Part shown: in pieces, positions 44,363 to 53,135 of the stretch | How positions within the stretch are numbered: the first letter of the stretch is position 1 | Layout: the number at the start of each line of letters is the position of its first letter | Assembly (NCBI RefSeq): GCF_029625215.1 | Contig: NZ_CP121197.1 | Span: 806,001-870,000, forward strand | From: Aurantibacillus circumpalustris | GTDB lineage: Bacteria > Bacteroidota > Bacteroidia > B-17B0 > Aurantibacillaceae | Direction of reading: 5' to 3' | Length of the DNA stretch: 64,000 bases | Program-made: the position numbers and the translations under genes | The notes under the pieces: model-generated | The model's database searches: none | What the model was told of the DNA's origin: nothing | Seen by the model: only the letters and a program-made list of their open reading frames with translations

Positions 44363-44677
44363 ATGAAAAAAGGAACATTAAAAACGATTATAATTCTAGT
44401 GGCGTTGTTGTTTATAAACATTGAGGCGGCTCAGGCAGGGCTTGTAAACAAATTTAAGATATATATCCGTCACGAGTTTTCAGATTACCAATTATTATAC
44501 TTGGTTGCAGGAGCTTTGTTTCTGGGGTTTTTAAGCTACATTGTTTTTACACCTGTTTTTATCGGTAAACGGAAGTGGGCTTGGCTGAGCTATTATTCTT
44601 ACAATCCTAATCGCCATCATTATCAGAGTAAACGCGAAATGATTAAAAAAATATCGGGAATTCTTCAAAACAACTAA
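44363..44677 (+). CDS. Small membrane protein of unknown function
   Basis: About 104 residues from the ATG at 44363 (MKKGTLKTIIILVALLFINI); the frame is open further upstream, but those residues look non-coding. A signal peptide or first helix (~5-26) is followed by a second hydrophobic segment (LLYLVAGALFLGFLSYIVF, ~50-68) and a basic, aromatic tail (YYSYNPNRHHYQSKRE). I do not recognise a family. It is divergent from rimP and upstream of acpP. Confidence 0.6.
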   Translation: MKKGTLKTIIILVALLFINIEAAQAGLVNKFKIYIRHEFSDYQLLYLVAGALFLGFLSYIVFTPVFIGKRKWAWLSYYSYNPNRHHYQSKREMIKKISGILQNN

Positions 44678-44772
44678 GCTTCAGATCAAGTTCATTACTA
44701 AACAGTTAGACTTTTTCCTTTGTTAAATATCAAGAATTTTCGAAAAAAGATCCTCAATTGTGTAGTTAAAGT

Positions 44773-44802
44773 TTTGTTTTAGCACCGATATTTTTATTTT
44801 TG
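44773..44802 (+). promoter_or_regulatory. Bacteroidota-type promoter of acpP-fabF
   Basis: TTTG (44773-44776) and TATTTTTG (44795-44802) with an 18-base spacer fit the TTTG / TAnnTTTG consensus exactly. The acpP ATG is 25 bases downstream. Confidence 0.72.
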
Positions 44803-44826
44803 TGGCAAAATTTTAAATCTAAAATA

Positions 44827-45066
44827 ATGTCTGACATTGCAAACAAAGTAAAATCAATCATCGTAGATAAATTAGGTGTTGATGAAAAAGAAGTAACTCC
44901 AACAGCTAGCTTTACAAATGATTTAGGCGCTGATTCACTGGATACAGTTGAGTTAATCATGGAATTTGAAAAAGAATTTAACATCGCGATTCCTGATGAG
45001 CAAGCTGAAAAAATTGGAACCGTGGGTGATGCTATCTCTTACATTGAGGCTAACGCAAAAAACTAA
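44827..45066 (+). CDS. acpP: Acyl carrier protein
   Basis: A 79-residue acyl carrier protein starting at the ATG at 44827 ([12 protein letters not shown]); earlier in-frame codons lie in the promoter. The phosphopantetheine site is Ser37 in [13 protein letters not shown], with the usual acidic four-helix sequence. It carries acyl chains in fatty-acid synthesis and is activated by a holo-ACP synthase; the Sfp-type transferase at 29279 is a candidate. fabF follows nine bases later, the conserved arrangement. Confidence 0.97.
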   Translation: MSDIANKVKSIIVDKLGVDEKEVTPTASFTNDLGADSLDTVELIMEFEKEFNIAIPDEQAEKIGTVGDAISYIEANAKN

Positions 45067-45075
45067 TTCTACCAT

Positions 45076-46329
45076 ATGCAACTAAAACGTGTAGTAGTTA
45101 CAGGTCTGGGCGCTGTCACCCCATTGGGCAATAGTGTTAACGACTATTGGAACAACCTTATAAATGGAGTTAGCGGAGCTGCACCTATTACACGTTTTGA
45201 TGCATCTAAATTTAAAACCCGTTTTGCCTGTGAGGTTAAAGGGTTCAATCCAGAAGATTATTTCGACAAAAAAGAAGCCAGAAAACTTGATGCTTATTCT
45301 TGGTACGGTATTGCTGCAAGTGCGCAAGCTGTTGAAGATAGCGGTTTGATGGCTGAAAATATTGATAAAAACGAGATTGGGGTTATTTGGGGTAGTGGTA
45401 TTGGTGGTTTAGATACTTTCCAAACAGAAACCTTCGCTTTTGCAAAAGGTGATGGCACACCTCGTTTTAATCCTTTTTTTATTCCAAAAATGATTGCTGA
45501 TATATGTAGCGGTCATATTTCTATGCGTTTTGGGTTTAGAGGACCGAATTTCACAACCGTTTCGGCTTGTGCCTCATCAACGAACGCTATGATTGATGCA
45601 TTTAACTACATTCGTCTTGGAAAAGCCAACGCAATTGTTACTGGTGGTAGTGAAGCCGCTATTAATGAAAGTGGCATGGGCGGTTTTAACGCCTGTCAAG
45701 CAATGAGCACGCGGAATGAAGACGCATCTAAAGCCTCCCGTCCTTATGACAAAGATCGTGATGGTTTTGTATTGGGTGAAGGCGGTGGAGCAATTATTCT
45801 TGAAGAGTTAGAACATGCACTGGCACGTGGTGCTAAAATTTATGCCGAGATTATTGGCGGCGGAATGAGTGCTGACGCGCATCACATTACTGCCCCGCAT
45901 CCTGAAGGCTTAGGTGCTACCTTAGTTATGAAACGTGCGCTTAAAGACGCTGGTTTAGCCGGAACTGAAGTAGACTACATCAATACACACGGTACAAGTA
46001 CTCCGCTCGGTGATACAGCTGAATTAAAGGCTATTGTAAACGTTTTTGGCGAACATGCTTACAAACTAAACATTAGTTCCACAAAAAGCATGACGGGCCA
46101 TTTATTAGGCGCTGCAGGTGCGATTGAAGCCATGGCTGCTATTCTTGCAGTTAAAAACGGCATTATCCCTCCTACAATTAACCACACAACTCCAGATCCT
46201 GAAATAGATCCTAAACTTAACTTAACACTTAACACCATGCAGAAACGTAATGTTGACGTGGCAATAAGTAATACTTTTGGTTTTGGCGGACACAACGCAG
46301 CCGTTGTGATTAGAAAATTTAATCCATAA
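45076..46329 (+). CDS. fabF: 3-oxoacyl-ACP synthase II (KAS II)
   Basis: A 417-residue condensing enzyme elongating acyl-ACP with malonyl-ACP. The nucleophilic Cys is in VSACASSTNA (~165), the two His residues are in NTHGTSTPLGD (~305) and MTGHLLGAAGA (~341), and the C-terminal loop is NTFGFGGHNA. The length is normal. It sits between acpP (nine bases) and rnc (four bases), the common acpP-fabF-rnc operon. Confidence 0.97.
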   Translation: MQLKRVVVTGLGAVTPLGNSVNDYWNNLINGVSGAAPITRFDASKFKTRFACEVKGFNPEDYFDKKEARKLDAYSWYGIAASAQAVEDSGLMAENIDKNEIGVIWGSGIGGLDTFQTETFAFAKGDGTPRFNPFFIPKMIADICSGHISMRFGFRGPNFTTVSACASSTNAMIDAFNYIRLGKANAIVTGGSEAAINESGMGGFNACQAMSTRNEDASKASRPYDKDRDGFVLGEGGGAIILEELEHALARGAKIYAEIIGGGMSADAHHITAPHPEGLGATLVMKRALKDAGLAGTEVDYINTHGTSTPLGDTAELKAIVNVFGEHAYKLNISSTKSMTGHLLGAAGAIEAMAAILAVKNGIIPPTINHTTPDPEIDPKLNLTLNTMQKRNVDVAISNTFGFGGHNAAVVIRKFNP

Positions 46330-46333
46330 AATT

Positions 46334-47074
46334 TTGGCTCTAAAAAGACTATTATCGCTATTAAATCCAAAGGATATCAAAAGCGATAAGGGTTTTAAAA
46401 ACTGGATCAAATCAACAACTGGATATTCTCCAAAAAACATTTCATTATATCAGCAGGCATTTTTTCATAGCAGCATTTCTGTGAAGAGAAGCGGCACAAC
46501 AGTAAGCAACGAAAGATTAGAATTTCTTGGCGATGCCTTGCTTGGCGCAATTGTTGCAGATTATCTTTTTAAAATGTATCCTTACAAGGACGAGGGTTTT
46601 CTTACACAACTCCGTAGTAAAATTGTAAACGGTCAAAGCTTAAGAGATCTTGCATTAAAATTTGGATTCAATCATTTTCTCAAGGCTAGCCTTACAAAAG
46701 ACGAAAAAACAAAATCAAGTGCGTATGGCGATGCCTTCGAGGCCCTTATTGGTGCCGTTTATCTCGATATGGGTTACAACAAAACCAAAACTTTCGTTAT
46801 TTCTCGTATTCTTAAAATTCATATTGACATTGATAGTCTTGCTAAAACTAACGAAGATTACAAAAGTCAATTGCAAATTTTTTGTCAAAAAAATAAATAC
46901 TTACTCGAGTATAAATTATTAAGCGAGGAAAGAATTGGTGCTAATAAAATGTATGTTATTGAAGTGTATGTGAATCACAACGCCTATACAAAGTTTGAAA
47001 GTTATAGTAAACGCACCGCTGAACAAAAAGCGGCACAGCTTACTTTAGAACTATTAAATAAAGAACGTGGCTAA
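46334..47074 (+). CDS. rnc: Ribonuclease III
   Basis: A 246-residue double-strand-specific RNase III. The signature ERLEFLGDALL (residues 60-70) and second acidic cluster GDAFEALIGAVYLD (~133-146) are intact, and a dsRBD fills the last ~70 residues (KSQLQIFCQKNKY to TAEQKAAQLTLELL). No ATG lies near the N-terminus, so TTG at 46334, four bases after fabF, is the likely start. The end overlaps the next gene by eight bases. Confidence 0.94.
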   Translation: MALKRLLSLLNPKDIKSDKGFKNWIKSTTGYSPKNISLYQQAFFHSSISVKRSGTTVSNERLEFLGDALLGAIVADYLFKMYPYKDEGFLTQLRSKIVNGQSLRDLALKFGFNHFLKASLTKDEKTKSSAYGDAFEALIGAVYLDMGYNKTKTFVISRILKIHIDIDSLAKTNEDYKSQLQIFCQKNKYLLEYKLLSEERIGANKMYVIEVYVNHNAYTKFESYSKRTAEQKAAQLTLELLNKERG

Positions 47075-47564
47075 ATATGTTTTAAATACGAGCGATGACG
47101 ATCTTGATTTTGCTTTAATCGGTCTGACGTGTCTCGAAAATCAATACACTGTTTCAGCGCTTATTGATGATGCTCTTAAAATAAATCTGTTTCTCAGTGG
47201 TTACATACCTTTCAATCTTAAAGACAGTCGCGTTTTTAAATTTTCGCTTTATAATTTTCTCGATGAAGAACTTGGATTGGAGTATTTCCTAATTCCAAAT
47301 AACAGCAATCTTGAAGAACCGAATCCCAATGGCCCTGCAGATAGCTCAAACGCTTACAATCTTTTTGCCGGAATAGAAGTGGACGAAAGCGTTAAGCTTA
47401 TCAAGGAACTATCCAAAACAGATTATTTATTAATCTTAAAAGGCGAAGATCTTCATAATTACCAATTTAAAATTATTGAAAAACTAAAAAATCTCCCTGA
47501 AATCATTCAGATACAAGCTATAGAACCTCAGGACTTGCCGAGTAGGAGAAATTTAATCTTTTAA
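47067..47564 (+). CDS. IPExxxVDY-family protein
   Basis: A 165-residue protein of a Bacteroidota-restricted family. The GTG start at 47067 overlaps the end of rnc by eight bases, indicating translational coupling. Recognisable are DDDLDFALIGLTCLENQYTV, FSLYNFLDEELGLEYFLIPN and AGIEVDESVKLIKELSKTDY. The function is unknown, but the link to rnc in the acpP-fabF-rnc operon is a recurrent neighbourhood as I recall it. There is no signal or membrane helix. Confidence 0.8.
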   Translation: MAKYVLNTSDDDLDFALIGLTCLENQYTVSALIDDALKINLFLSGYIPFNLKDSRVFKFSLYNFLDEELGLEYFLIPNNSNLEEPNPNGPADSSNAYNLFAGIEVDESVKLIKELSKTDYLLILKGEDLHNYQFKIIEKLKNLPEIIQIQAIEPQDLPSRRNLIF

Positions 47565-47599
47565 CCTCTGTCATTCATTTTTCTAAATATCTTTACAAA

Positions 47600-48250
47600 A
47601 TGGATGAGCTTAAAAACCATATTACCAAACTCAGAGAAGATTTTACAAAGGGAACACTAAGCGAAGCCGATGTGTCAACAGATCCCTTCTTACAATTTAC
47701 TTACTGGTTGCAACAAGCCGTCGACTCAAAAATTCCAGAAGTGCAGGCGGCAAACCTTGCCACTGTGTCTTCAGAAGGCAAGCCTTCTTCACGGATTGTT
47801 TATTTGCGCGAGTTTGAAAAAAATAATTTCTCTTTTTATACGAATTACAATTCCAGAAAAGCGAAAGATCTGGAACAAAATCCACATACCTGCTTAACTT
47901 TTTTTTGGCCAGAGTTAGAAAGGCAAGTCCGCATTGAAGGAAAGGTTGAAAAAACAAGTGCCGCGCAAAGTGATGCTTATTTCAATGCGCGTCCTTATGA
48001 TTCGAAAGTTGGAGCTTGGTCTAGTGAGCAAAGTAACCTGCTTTTTTCTCGTGGTGAATTAGAAATAAAAATTGAAGAAATAAAAAAATTATATAACCCT
48101 GAAACCATTAAAAGACCAGACTTCTGGGGAGGATATATTTTAAAAGCCAACTATTATGAATTTTGGCAGGGCCGTAAAAGTAGACTACACGATAGAATTT
48201 CTTACAGATTACAAAATAACAATTGGTTAATTTCAAGATTATCTCCATAA
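47600..48250 (+). CDS. pdxH: Pyridoxamine 5'-phosphate oxidase
   Basis: A 216-residue FMN oxidase making pyridoxal 5'-phosphate from PNP or PMP. Landmarks are NLATVSSEGKPSSRIVYLRE, FYTNYNSRKAKDLEQNPHTC, FFWPELERQVRIEGKVEK and the C-terminal EFWQGRKSRLHDR. The length is typical. It follows the IPExxxVDY gene by 35 bases and precedes the agmatinase-family gene by six. A -7-like TATCTTTA at 47588-47595 sits very near the ATG. Confidence 0.96.
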   Translation: MDELKNHITKLREDFTKGTLSEADVSTDPFLQFTYWLQQAVDSKIPEVQAANLATVSSEGKPSSRIVYLREFEKNNFSFYTNYNSRKAKDLEQNPHTCLTFFWPELERQVRIEGKVEKTSAAQSDAYFNARPYDSKVGAWSSEQSNLLFSRGELEIKIEEIKKLYNPETIKRPDFWGGYILKANYYEFWQGRKSRLHDRISYRLQNNNWLISRLSP

Positions 48251-48256
48251 ACTATT

Positions 48257-49309
48257 ATGACAAAAGAAGAAAAAATAAAAAACTTTGACGCTAACGGAAT
48301 CGGACAATTAAACGATGGTATGTTTGGCTTACCTTTTACCCTTGAAGAATGTGAAACCGTACTAATTCCTGTGCCCTGGGAAGTAACAGTTAGTTACGGT
48401 GGTGGAACAGCAGATGGTCCGCAAGCCATATTAGACGCTAGTTACCAGGTTGACCTTTATGATCCGCTCGTAAAAGATGCCTGGAAAAAAGGAATTTGCA
48501 TGGATGAAATTAACGGTGAAGTGCGCTCTAAAAGTAATGCCTTACGATCTAAAGCTGAAAGTTATATTGAAGCCTTAGCAAGTGGCGAAAAAGAAAACGA
48601 TCCAAAACTAAAAGCTGTTTCCGATAGTATAAAAAAAGAATGTTTATGGTTAAACACTTGGGTTAAAAATCGGGTGTTGTATTTTATAAACCAAAATAAA
48701 TGTGTAGGTCTCATTGGTGGAGATCACTCTACACCTCTTGGAATGATGCAAGCCTTATCAGAGAAGTATGAAAATTTTGCTGTTCTTCAAATCGACGCAC
48801 ATGCAGATTTACGTGATGCCTACGAAGGTTTTGAGTTTTCTCATGCTTCCATTATGTTTAATGCTTTAAAAATTAAACAAGTTGAGAAATTAGTGCAAGT
48901 TGGAATCAGAGATTACTGTGAAGACGAATTAAACATCATTAACGAAAGTAATGGAAGAATAAAAACTTTTTTTGATCGCGACATAAAGTATGCTCAGTTT
49001 AATGGCGACAGCTGGGATAGAATTTGCAACCGCATAATAAACGAATTGCCTCAAAATGTTTATTTGAGCTTTGATATTGATGGCCTTGATCCAAAATTAT
49101 GTCCGAACACCGGAACTCCAGTTGCTGGCGGGTTTGAGACGGATCAAATTTTATTTCTACTTGAAAAACTGGTAAACAGCGGCAGAAAAATTATTGCCTT
49201 TGATTTAAATGAAGTTAGTCCGGCCGAAGATAACGATTGGGATGCCAACGTTGCAGCTCGTATTGTATACCGTATTGCTAACATGACCGCGCAGAGTCAA
49301 GGCCGTTAA
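48257..49309 (+). CDS. Agmatinase/arginase-family ureohydrolase
   Basis: A 350-residue ureohydrolase. The two-manganese site motifs are present: GGDHSTPLG, DAHADLRDAYEG and SFDIDGLDP. The family hydrolyses agmatine, arginine or formimino-glutamate. It is longer than E. coli SpeB because of an insertion at ~85-125 (SKAESYIEALASGEK), as in the large agmatinase group of Bacteroidota. No arginine decarboxylase is adjacent, so the exact substrate is open. Confidence 0.87.
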   Translation: MTKEEKIKNFDANGIGQLNDGMFGLPFTLEECETVLIPVPWEVTVSYGGGTADGPQAILDASYQVDLYDPLVKDAWKKGICMDEINGEVRSKSNALRSKAESYIEALASGEKENDPKLKAVSDSIKKECLWLNTWVKNRVLYFINQNKCVGLIGGDHSTPLGMMQALSEKYENFAVLQIDAHADLRDAYEGFEFSHASIMFNALKIKQVEKLVQVGIRDYCEDELNIINESNGRIKTFFDRDIKYAQFNGDSWDRICNRIINELPQNVYLSFDIDGLDPKLCPNTGTPVAGGFETDQILFLLEKLVNSGRKIIAFDLNEVSPAEDNDWDANVAARIVYRIANMTAQSQGR

Positions 49310-49321
49310 ATAAATGATTAA

Positions 49322-50551
49322 GTGAGATTTCTGCCATTATACTTGTTAAGTTTTATGCTCCTTAGTTCTACTTTATATTCTAAGAAACTGAAGGAAGGGA
49401 ACTATCGTGGGGTGCTTTTTCTTAATGAAGAGGCAGGAATTGAACTACCGTTTAATTTCACAGTCATTTACAAAAACAAAAAACCAATAATTGAAATACG
49501 CAATGCAGATGAGCGTATTACGATAGATGAAATAACAATCATAGGCGACTCTGTTAATTTCAAAATGCCGATTTTTGACACAGAATTTAAAACGGTACTG
49601 GCAGGTCGCGATTTAGAAGGCGTTTGGATAAATAATTACAAGACTCAAAAAAATAAAATAAAATTCAAAGCTACTTTCGGAGAAACAAAACGCTTTTTAT
49701 TTACTCCCGAAGAACCAAATCCGCTATTTGAAGGTAAATGGGAAGTAACTTTTTCTCCTAACGAAAAAGAAAGTTCCAAAGCAATTGGAATATTTAAGCA
49801 CCTTGAACAAACAGATTATATTACAGGAACCTTTTTGACAGAAACTGGCGATTACCGTTATCTTGAAGGAATTAAGAATGGCAATCAACTATTTTTATCG
49901 GCATTCGATGGAAGTCATGCTTTTTTATTTACAGCAGAATATTCCAATGAAACCTTAAGCGGAACTTTTTATTCTGGTTCAAGTTGGCAAGAGTCTTGGA
50001 TAGGAAAACGAAATCCTACATTCAAACTTAGAGATGCGGAAGAAATAAGTTTTGCAAAAAACAAAGACGAAAAATTAAATTTTAGTTTTCCGAACCTTGA
50101 GGGAAAACAAATTTCTTTATCAGACAAGCGGTATGAAAACAAACCGGTAGTTGTGCAGATAATGGGAAGTTGGTGTCCAAATTGTATGGACGAAAGTGCT
50201 TATTTTTCTACGATATATAAGCTTTATAAAGATCAGGGTCTTGAAATAATCGCCCTTGCTTTTGAAAAAACTACAGATTTTGAAAAAGCAAAAAAACAAG
50301 TCGCCCGTTTAAAAACACGGTTAAATATTGATTACGAGATTTTAATTACGCAACAAACTGGAAAAGATAAAGCCAGTGAAACGCTTACTGCTCTTAACAA
50401 AATAACAGCATTTCCCACCACACTTTTTTTAAATAAAGAACATAAAGTGGTTAAAGTACATACTGGATTTAATGGTCCTGCTACAGGAAATGAATACGTG
50501 ATCTTTAAACAAAGAACTGAAAATCTTATTAAAAATTTATTAAAAAAATAA
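49322..50551 (+). CDS. Exported TlpA-like thioredoxin-domain protein
   Basis: A 409-residue protein. The GTG at 49322 starts a signal peptide (MRFLPLYLLSFMLLSSTLYS). The first ~240 mature residues are a beta-rich, DUF4369-like region found in many Bacteroidota TlpA relatives. The C-terminal ~150 residues are a thioredoxin fold with active site GSWCPNCMDE (CPNC), a cis-Pro in AFPTTLFL and a helix after it. It probably acts as a periplasmic disulfide reductase, for example in cytochrome maturation, but its client is unknown. Confidence 0.84.
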   Translation: MRFLPLYLLSFMLLSSTLYSKKLKEGNYRGVLFLNEEAGIELPFNFTVIYKNKKPIIEIRNADERITIDEITIIGDSVNFKMPIFDTEFKTVLAGRDLEGVWINNYKTQKNKIKFKATFGETKRFLFTPEEPNPLFEGKWEVTFSPNEKESSKAIGIFKHLEQTDYITGTFLTETGDYRYLEGIKNGNQLFLSAFDGSHAFLFTAEYSNETLSGTFYSGSSWQESWIGKRNPTFKLRDAEEISFAKNKDEKLNFSFPNLEGKQISLSDKRYENKPVVVQIMGSWCPNCMDESAYFSTIYKLYKDQGLEIIALAFEKTTDFEKAKKQVARLKTRLNIDYEILITQQTGKDKASETLTALNKITAFPTTLFLNKEHKVVKVHTGFNGPATGNEYVIFKQRTENLIKNLLKK

Positions 50552-50555
50552 AAGC

Positions 50556-51143
50556 ATGTTTACAGGAATTATTGAAACACTTGCAAAAGTTGAAAAAATA
50601 GAAAAAGAAAATTCCAATGTGCATTTTACTTTTTCGAGTGCAATTACTAACGAATTAAAAATTGATCAAAGCATTGCGCATAATGGCGTTTGCTTGACTG
50701 TTGTTCGAATTGAAGGAGATAACTATACTGTTACCGCCATTGATGAAACTTTAAAAAGAACCAATCTCAGTGATTTAAATTTGGGTTCACTTGTAAACCT
50801 TGAACGCTGCATGCCCGCTAATGGTCGCTTCGACGGACATATAGTGCAAGGACATGTTGACGCAACCGGAATTTGCAAGGAAGTGAAAAATCTAAATGGC
50901 AGCTGGGAGTTTGTTTTTGAGCACGAAAAAAATAAAACCAACATCACTGTTGAAAAAGGAAGTATTACAATTAACGGAGTTAGTTTAACCGTTGTAAAAT
51001 CAACAGAAACTACTTTTTCTGTGCACATTATCCCCTATACATTTGAGAATACTAATTTTAATACCTTTAAACCTGGTTCAAAAATAAATTTAGAATTTGA
51101 TGTGATTGGAAAATATGTCGCAAAACTGCTTGGTAAAAATTAA
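50556..51143 (+). CDS. ribE: Riboflavin synthase, alpha subunit
   Basis: A 195-residue riboflavin synthase that dismutates two lumazines to riboflavin. It starts with the conserved MFTGIIE, and the two homologous lumazine-binding halves are visible (IAHNGVCLTV and GSITINGVSLTV). GHIVQGHVDATG marks the first-half active site. The length is normal. It follows the TlpA-like gene by four bases and converges on a small minus-strand gene. No FMN riboswitch was seen upstream. Confidence 0.96.
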   Translation: MFTGIIETLAKVEKIEKENSNVHFTFSSAITNELKIDQSIAHNGVCLTVVRIEGDNYTVTAIDETLKRTNLSDLNLGSLVNLERCMPANGRFDGHIVQGHVDATGICKEVKNLNGSWEFVFEHEKNKTNITVEKGSITINGVSLTVVKSTETTFSVHIIPYTFENTNFNTFKPGSKINLEFDVIGKYVAKLLGKN

Positions 51144-51146
51144 ATC

Positions 51147-51359
51147 CTAGTTGCTTTTTAGCATTCCGAAAATTTGCAGAATTCCCCACAGAAACAGCGC
51201 AAGTAACACAAGAAAAAACAAACCCTTTAGTTTTGCTTTAAAACCATTAGAGGGGCTAGAGGGGCTTATTTGCTCTTCATTATCAATCTCTTCAGTCGAC
51301 TCAAGGCCTCTTTCTTTTCTAAGTCGAGAAAGAAATTCTTCTTTGGTTTCCTCTTGCAT
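51147..51359 (-). CDS. Small membrane protein, 70 residues
   Basis: A short protein with an acidic N-terminus (MQEETKEEFLSRLRKERGLE), a Ser/Pro linker and one C-terminal membrane helix (LKGLFFLVLLALFLWGILQI, ~44-63). I do not recognise a family. The layout is plausible for a single-pass tail-anchored protein. It converges on ribE three bases from its stop and marks the edge of the decay zone. Confidence 0.55.
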   Translation of the reverse strand: MQEETKEEFLSRLRKERGLESTEEIDNEEQISPSSPSNGFKAKLKGLFFLVLLALFLWGILQIFGMLKSN

Positions 51360-51417
51360 ACTTAACTTGCTTACAAGTTAATACACTTAAAATTAAGAGT
51401 GGTTCAGTCCTTTTAAA

Positions 51418-51561
51418 TTAATTTAATACTAATGGACAGTTATTGTTTTTATTCACGAACAATTTTTTTGTGCTGCTCACTCTGTTATAAATAATTTTCA
51501 CAAAATAAAGTCCTTTGCTTTGCAAACTTAGGTCGAAAATTGCCTTAATTACGCAAGTCTC
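51418..51561 (-). pseudogene. C-terminal fragment of a type IX secretion cargo gene
   Basis: A 47-codon open stretch, closed upstream by a stop at 51562-51564, reads IFDLSLQSKGLYFVKII and SSTKKLFVNKNN before its stop. This is the end of a type IX (Por) sorting domain: the KGLYFVKI strand and a final basic beta strand. No start codon, signal peptide or upstream coding region remains, so the rest of the gene has been lost. Confidence 0.6.
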
Positions 51562-51586
51562 TTAAGGAACTGACAGGGTCAAAAAG

Positions 51587-51615
51587 AAAAAGGGAACCAA
51601 ATTGGTTCCCTTTTT
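51587..51615. terminator. Bidirectional hairpin terminator
   Basis: AAAAAGGGAACCAA (51587-51600) and TTGGTTCCCTTTTT (51602-51615) form a near-perfect palindrome with T runs on both strands. On the minus strand it precedes the type IX fragment; on the plus strand it lies upstream of the promoter of the broken nuclease-like gene. Confidence 0.65.
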
Positions 51616-51642
51616 AATTAATTCATTGTCAGTATTTTGTAT

Positions 51643-51672
51643 TTTGATTACCCTCTTTTTCAAGTATCTTTA
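51643..51672 (+). promoter_or_regulatory. Candidate promoter of the broken nuclease-like gene
   Basis: TTTG (51643-51646) and TATCTTTA (51665-51672) are separated by 18 bases, close to the phylum consensus. The ATG at 51711 follows by 38 bases. A preserved promoter suggests recent inactivation. Confidence 0.45.
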
Positions 51673-51710
51673 TGATGACGGATTAATCATAGAACGGAAT
51701 CTGTATTTTA

Positions 51711-52911
51711 ATGAATGCATTACCTATCCTAACTTTTAAGGATGTTTTTCCGAATGAAGAAGTGCCAAACTTGGAAGAATTACTTAAGCAAGCTGGCTCT
51801 GAACGAGTGCTAGACTGTCTGTGTTATATAGTCGCCCAGCTTCATTTGAATCCTTACGATCAAAGGCAATAAAAGTTCATTTTGGGATATCTCTGCAACC
51901 TTCAGCCATCAGAGTTTAAATTAAAAATTGGAGCTGGCCTAGATAAAACGTTTGGACCCGATAGAGATACTGATAGCAACCCGAACCAAAGACAAATATT
52001 AGCGTTTTCTACTCATTCGGTGCTCACCATGATAACCATTCTACTTAGAAACAAAATTATACATCTTATTCAGAAAGAAGCGACAAAGGAAGAACAATTC
52101 TTGTCTCTAGCAGAAAAGCGTATGGTTCTCACTGCTAACCTGATCGCTAAAGAATACGTGAATAAAACTCCTGCGATTCCAGACGGTCTCACTAATTACA
52201 CGGAACTAGTCTGTGCTCATTTCTGGCCAAATCTTATAAACACTCATGAACTACTGACAAGGATGTAAGGGTAATTGACGAATCTGAAAAGAAAAACCAG
52301 GACTTCTATGTAAGTAGAAATAACAAAATCATCCTTATTGAATTTAAAGATGCCCCGATGCGGAAGTTTGATACTTATAAAGAGATAAAGAATCAAATTG
52401 ATAGTAAGTTGAATCAGGTAAACAAGGGGACTGGACAACTAAAGAGTTTGATAAACTAGAAACTAACATTAACATCTTTGAGTCGGCTGATTCAAAACTA
52501 AATCCTGCTGACATTGTTGTTTATCCAATGATTGTAGTGACAGAGCCATTATTTGCTGTTTCTGGTGCTGTTCAGCACCTCAATAAAGAACTTATTAAAC
52601 GAATAGGAAATATCAAGTATTCCTTTGCCGTTAAACCTTTAGTTTTGGTGGACCAAGATTTTTTCTTGGGTACTCATGACCTTTTCAAATTTGGAAAAGC
52701 TGATTTATTTGACTGTATCGAATATTATTATGAAAAGGATGCGCAAGCAAATAGCTCGCCACATAACCCAACTAGTTATGACTTCAGCTTTTTAAACGGT
52801 TTTCCTCAACATTTAAGTCACATATTTCCTGAATTTGATAGTTCAGCATTCAGCACATCAGGGACTTTAGCAAATATTGTATCCACAAAATTAACCCTCC
52901 AAAAGAAATAA
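51711..52911 (+). pseudogene. Broken ~400-codon gene with PD-(D/E)XK nuclease-like core
   Basis: Three reading frames join into one protein. Segment 1 (51711-52265) begins MNALPILTFKDVFPNEEVP; an in-frame TAA at 51870 (CAA to TAA is the simplest change) separates LNPYDQRQ from KFILGYLCNLQPS. Near 52250 the frame shifts, and the text resumes as TDKDVRVIDESEKKNQ. Near 52426 (a GGGG run) it shifts again into DWTTKEFDKLE and continues to 52911. Segment 2 contains DFYVSRNNKIILIEFKDA, a D-x12-E-x-K pattern flanked by beta strands, as in PD-(D/E)XK nucleases. The family is not one I recognise. Short ORFs at 51882-52268 and 52528-52911 are pieces of it, not separate genes. Confidence 0.7.
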
Positions 52912-52912
52912 G

Positions 52913-53014
52913 ATGGATTCTACTAGAGTTGAAATAAGCAGTAAATCGCTTGATGCACTAATCAAGGGGATTGTCGATAAGAGTGCAACAAATCTATTCA
53001 TAGCAGCAAAGTAA
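52913..53014 (+). pseudogene. 33-codon stub after the broken nuclease-like gene
   Basis: An ATG two bases after the previous stop opens a 33-codon frame (MDSTRVEISSKSLDALIKG, ending NLFIAAK). The composition is coding-like, and the tight spacing resembles the second gene of an operon. It stops too early to be a recognisable domain. It may be the N-terminal remnant of a partner gene, or simply a small peptide. Confidence 0.4.
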
Positions 53015-53135
53015 ATGATAATTTACCATGATTTTTAAAACTATACATTTTAACTTTAATTTCTTTAAGCAGTTTGCCAGCGGTAACTTTGAGTTTGTGA
53101 GAAGTGAATTTCAGTTTATCTTCAATTTTTTTTAA

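Noticed and set aside
51882-52268. Stand-alone 128-residue gene with a TTG start
   Set aside because: It is in the same frame as 51711-51869 with only one stop codon between them and continues after a frameshift, so it is a piece of the broken gene at 51711-52911.
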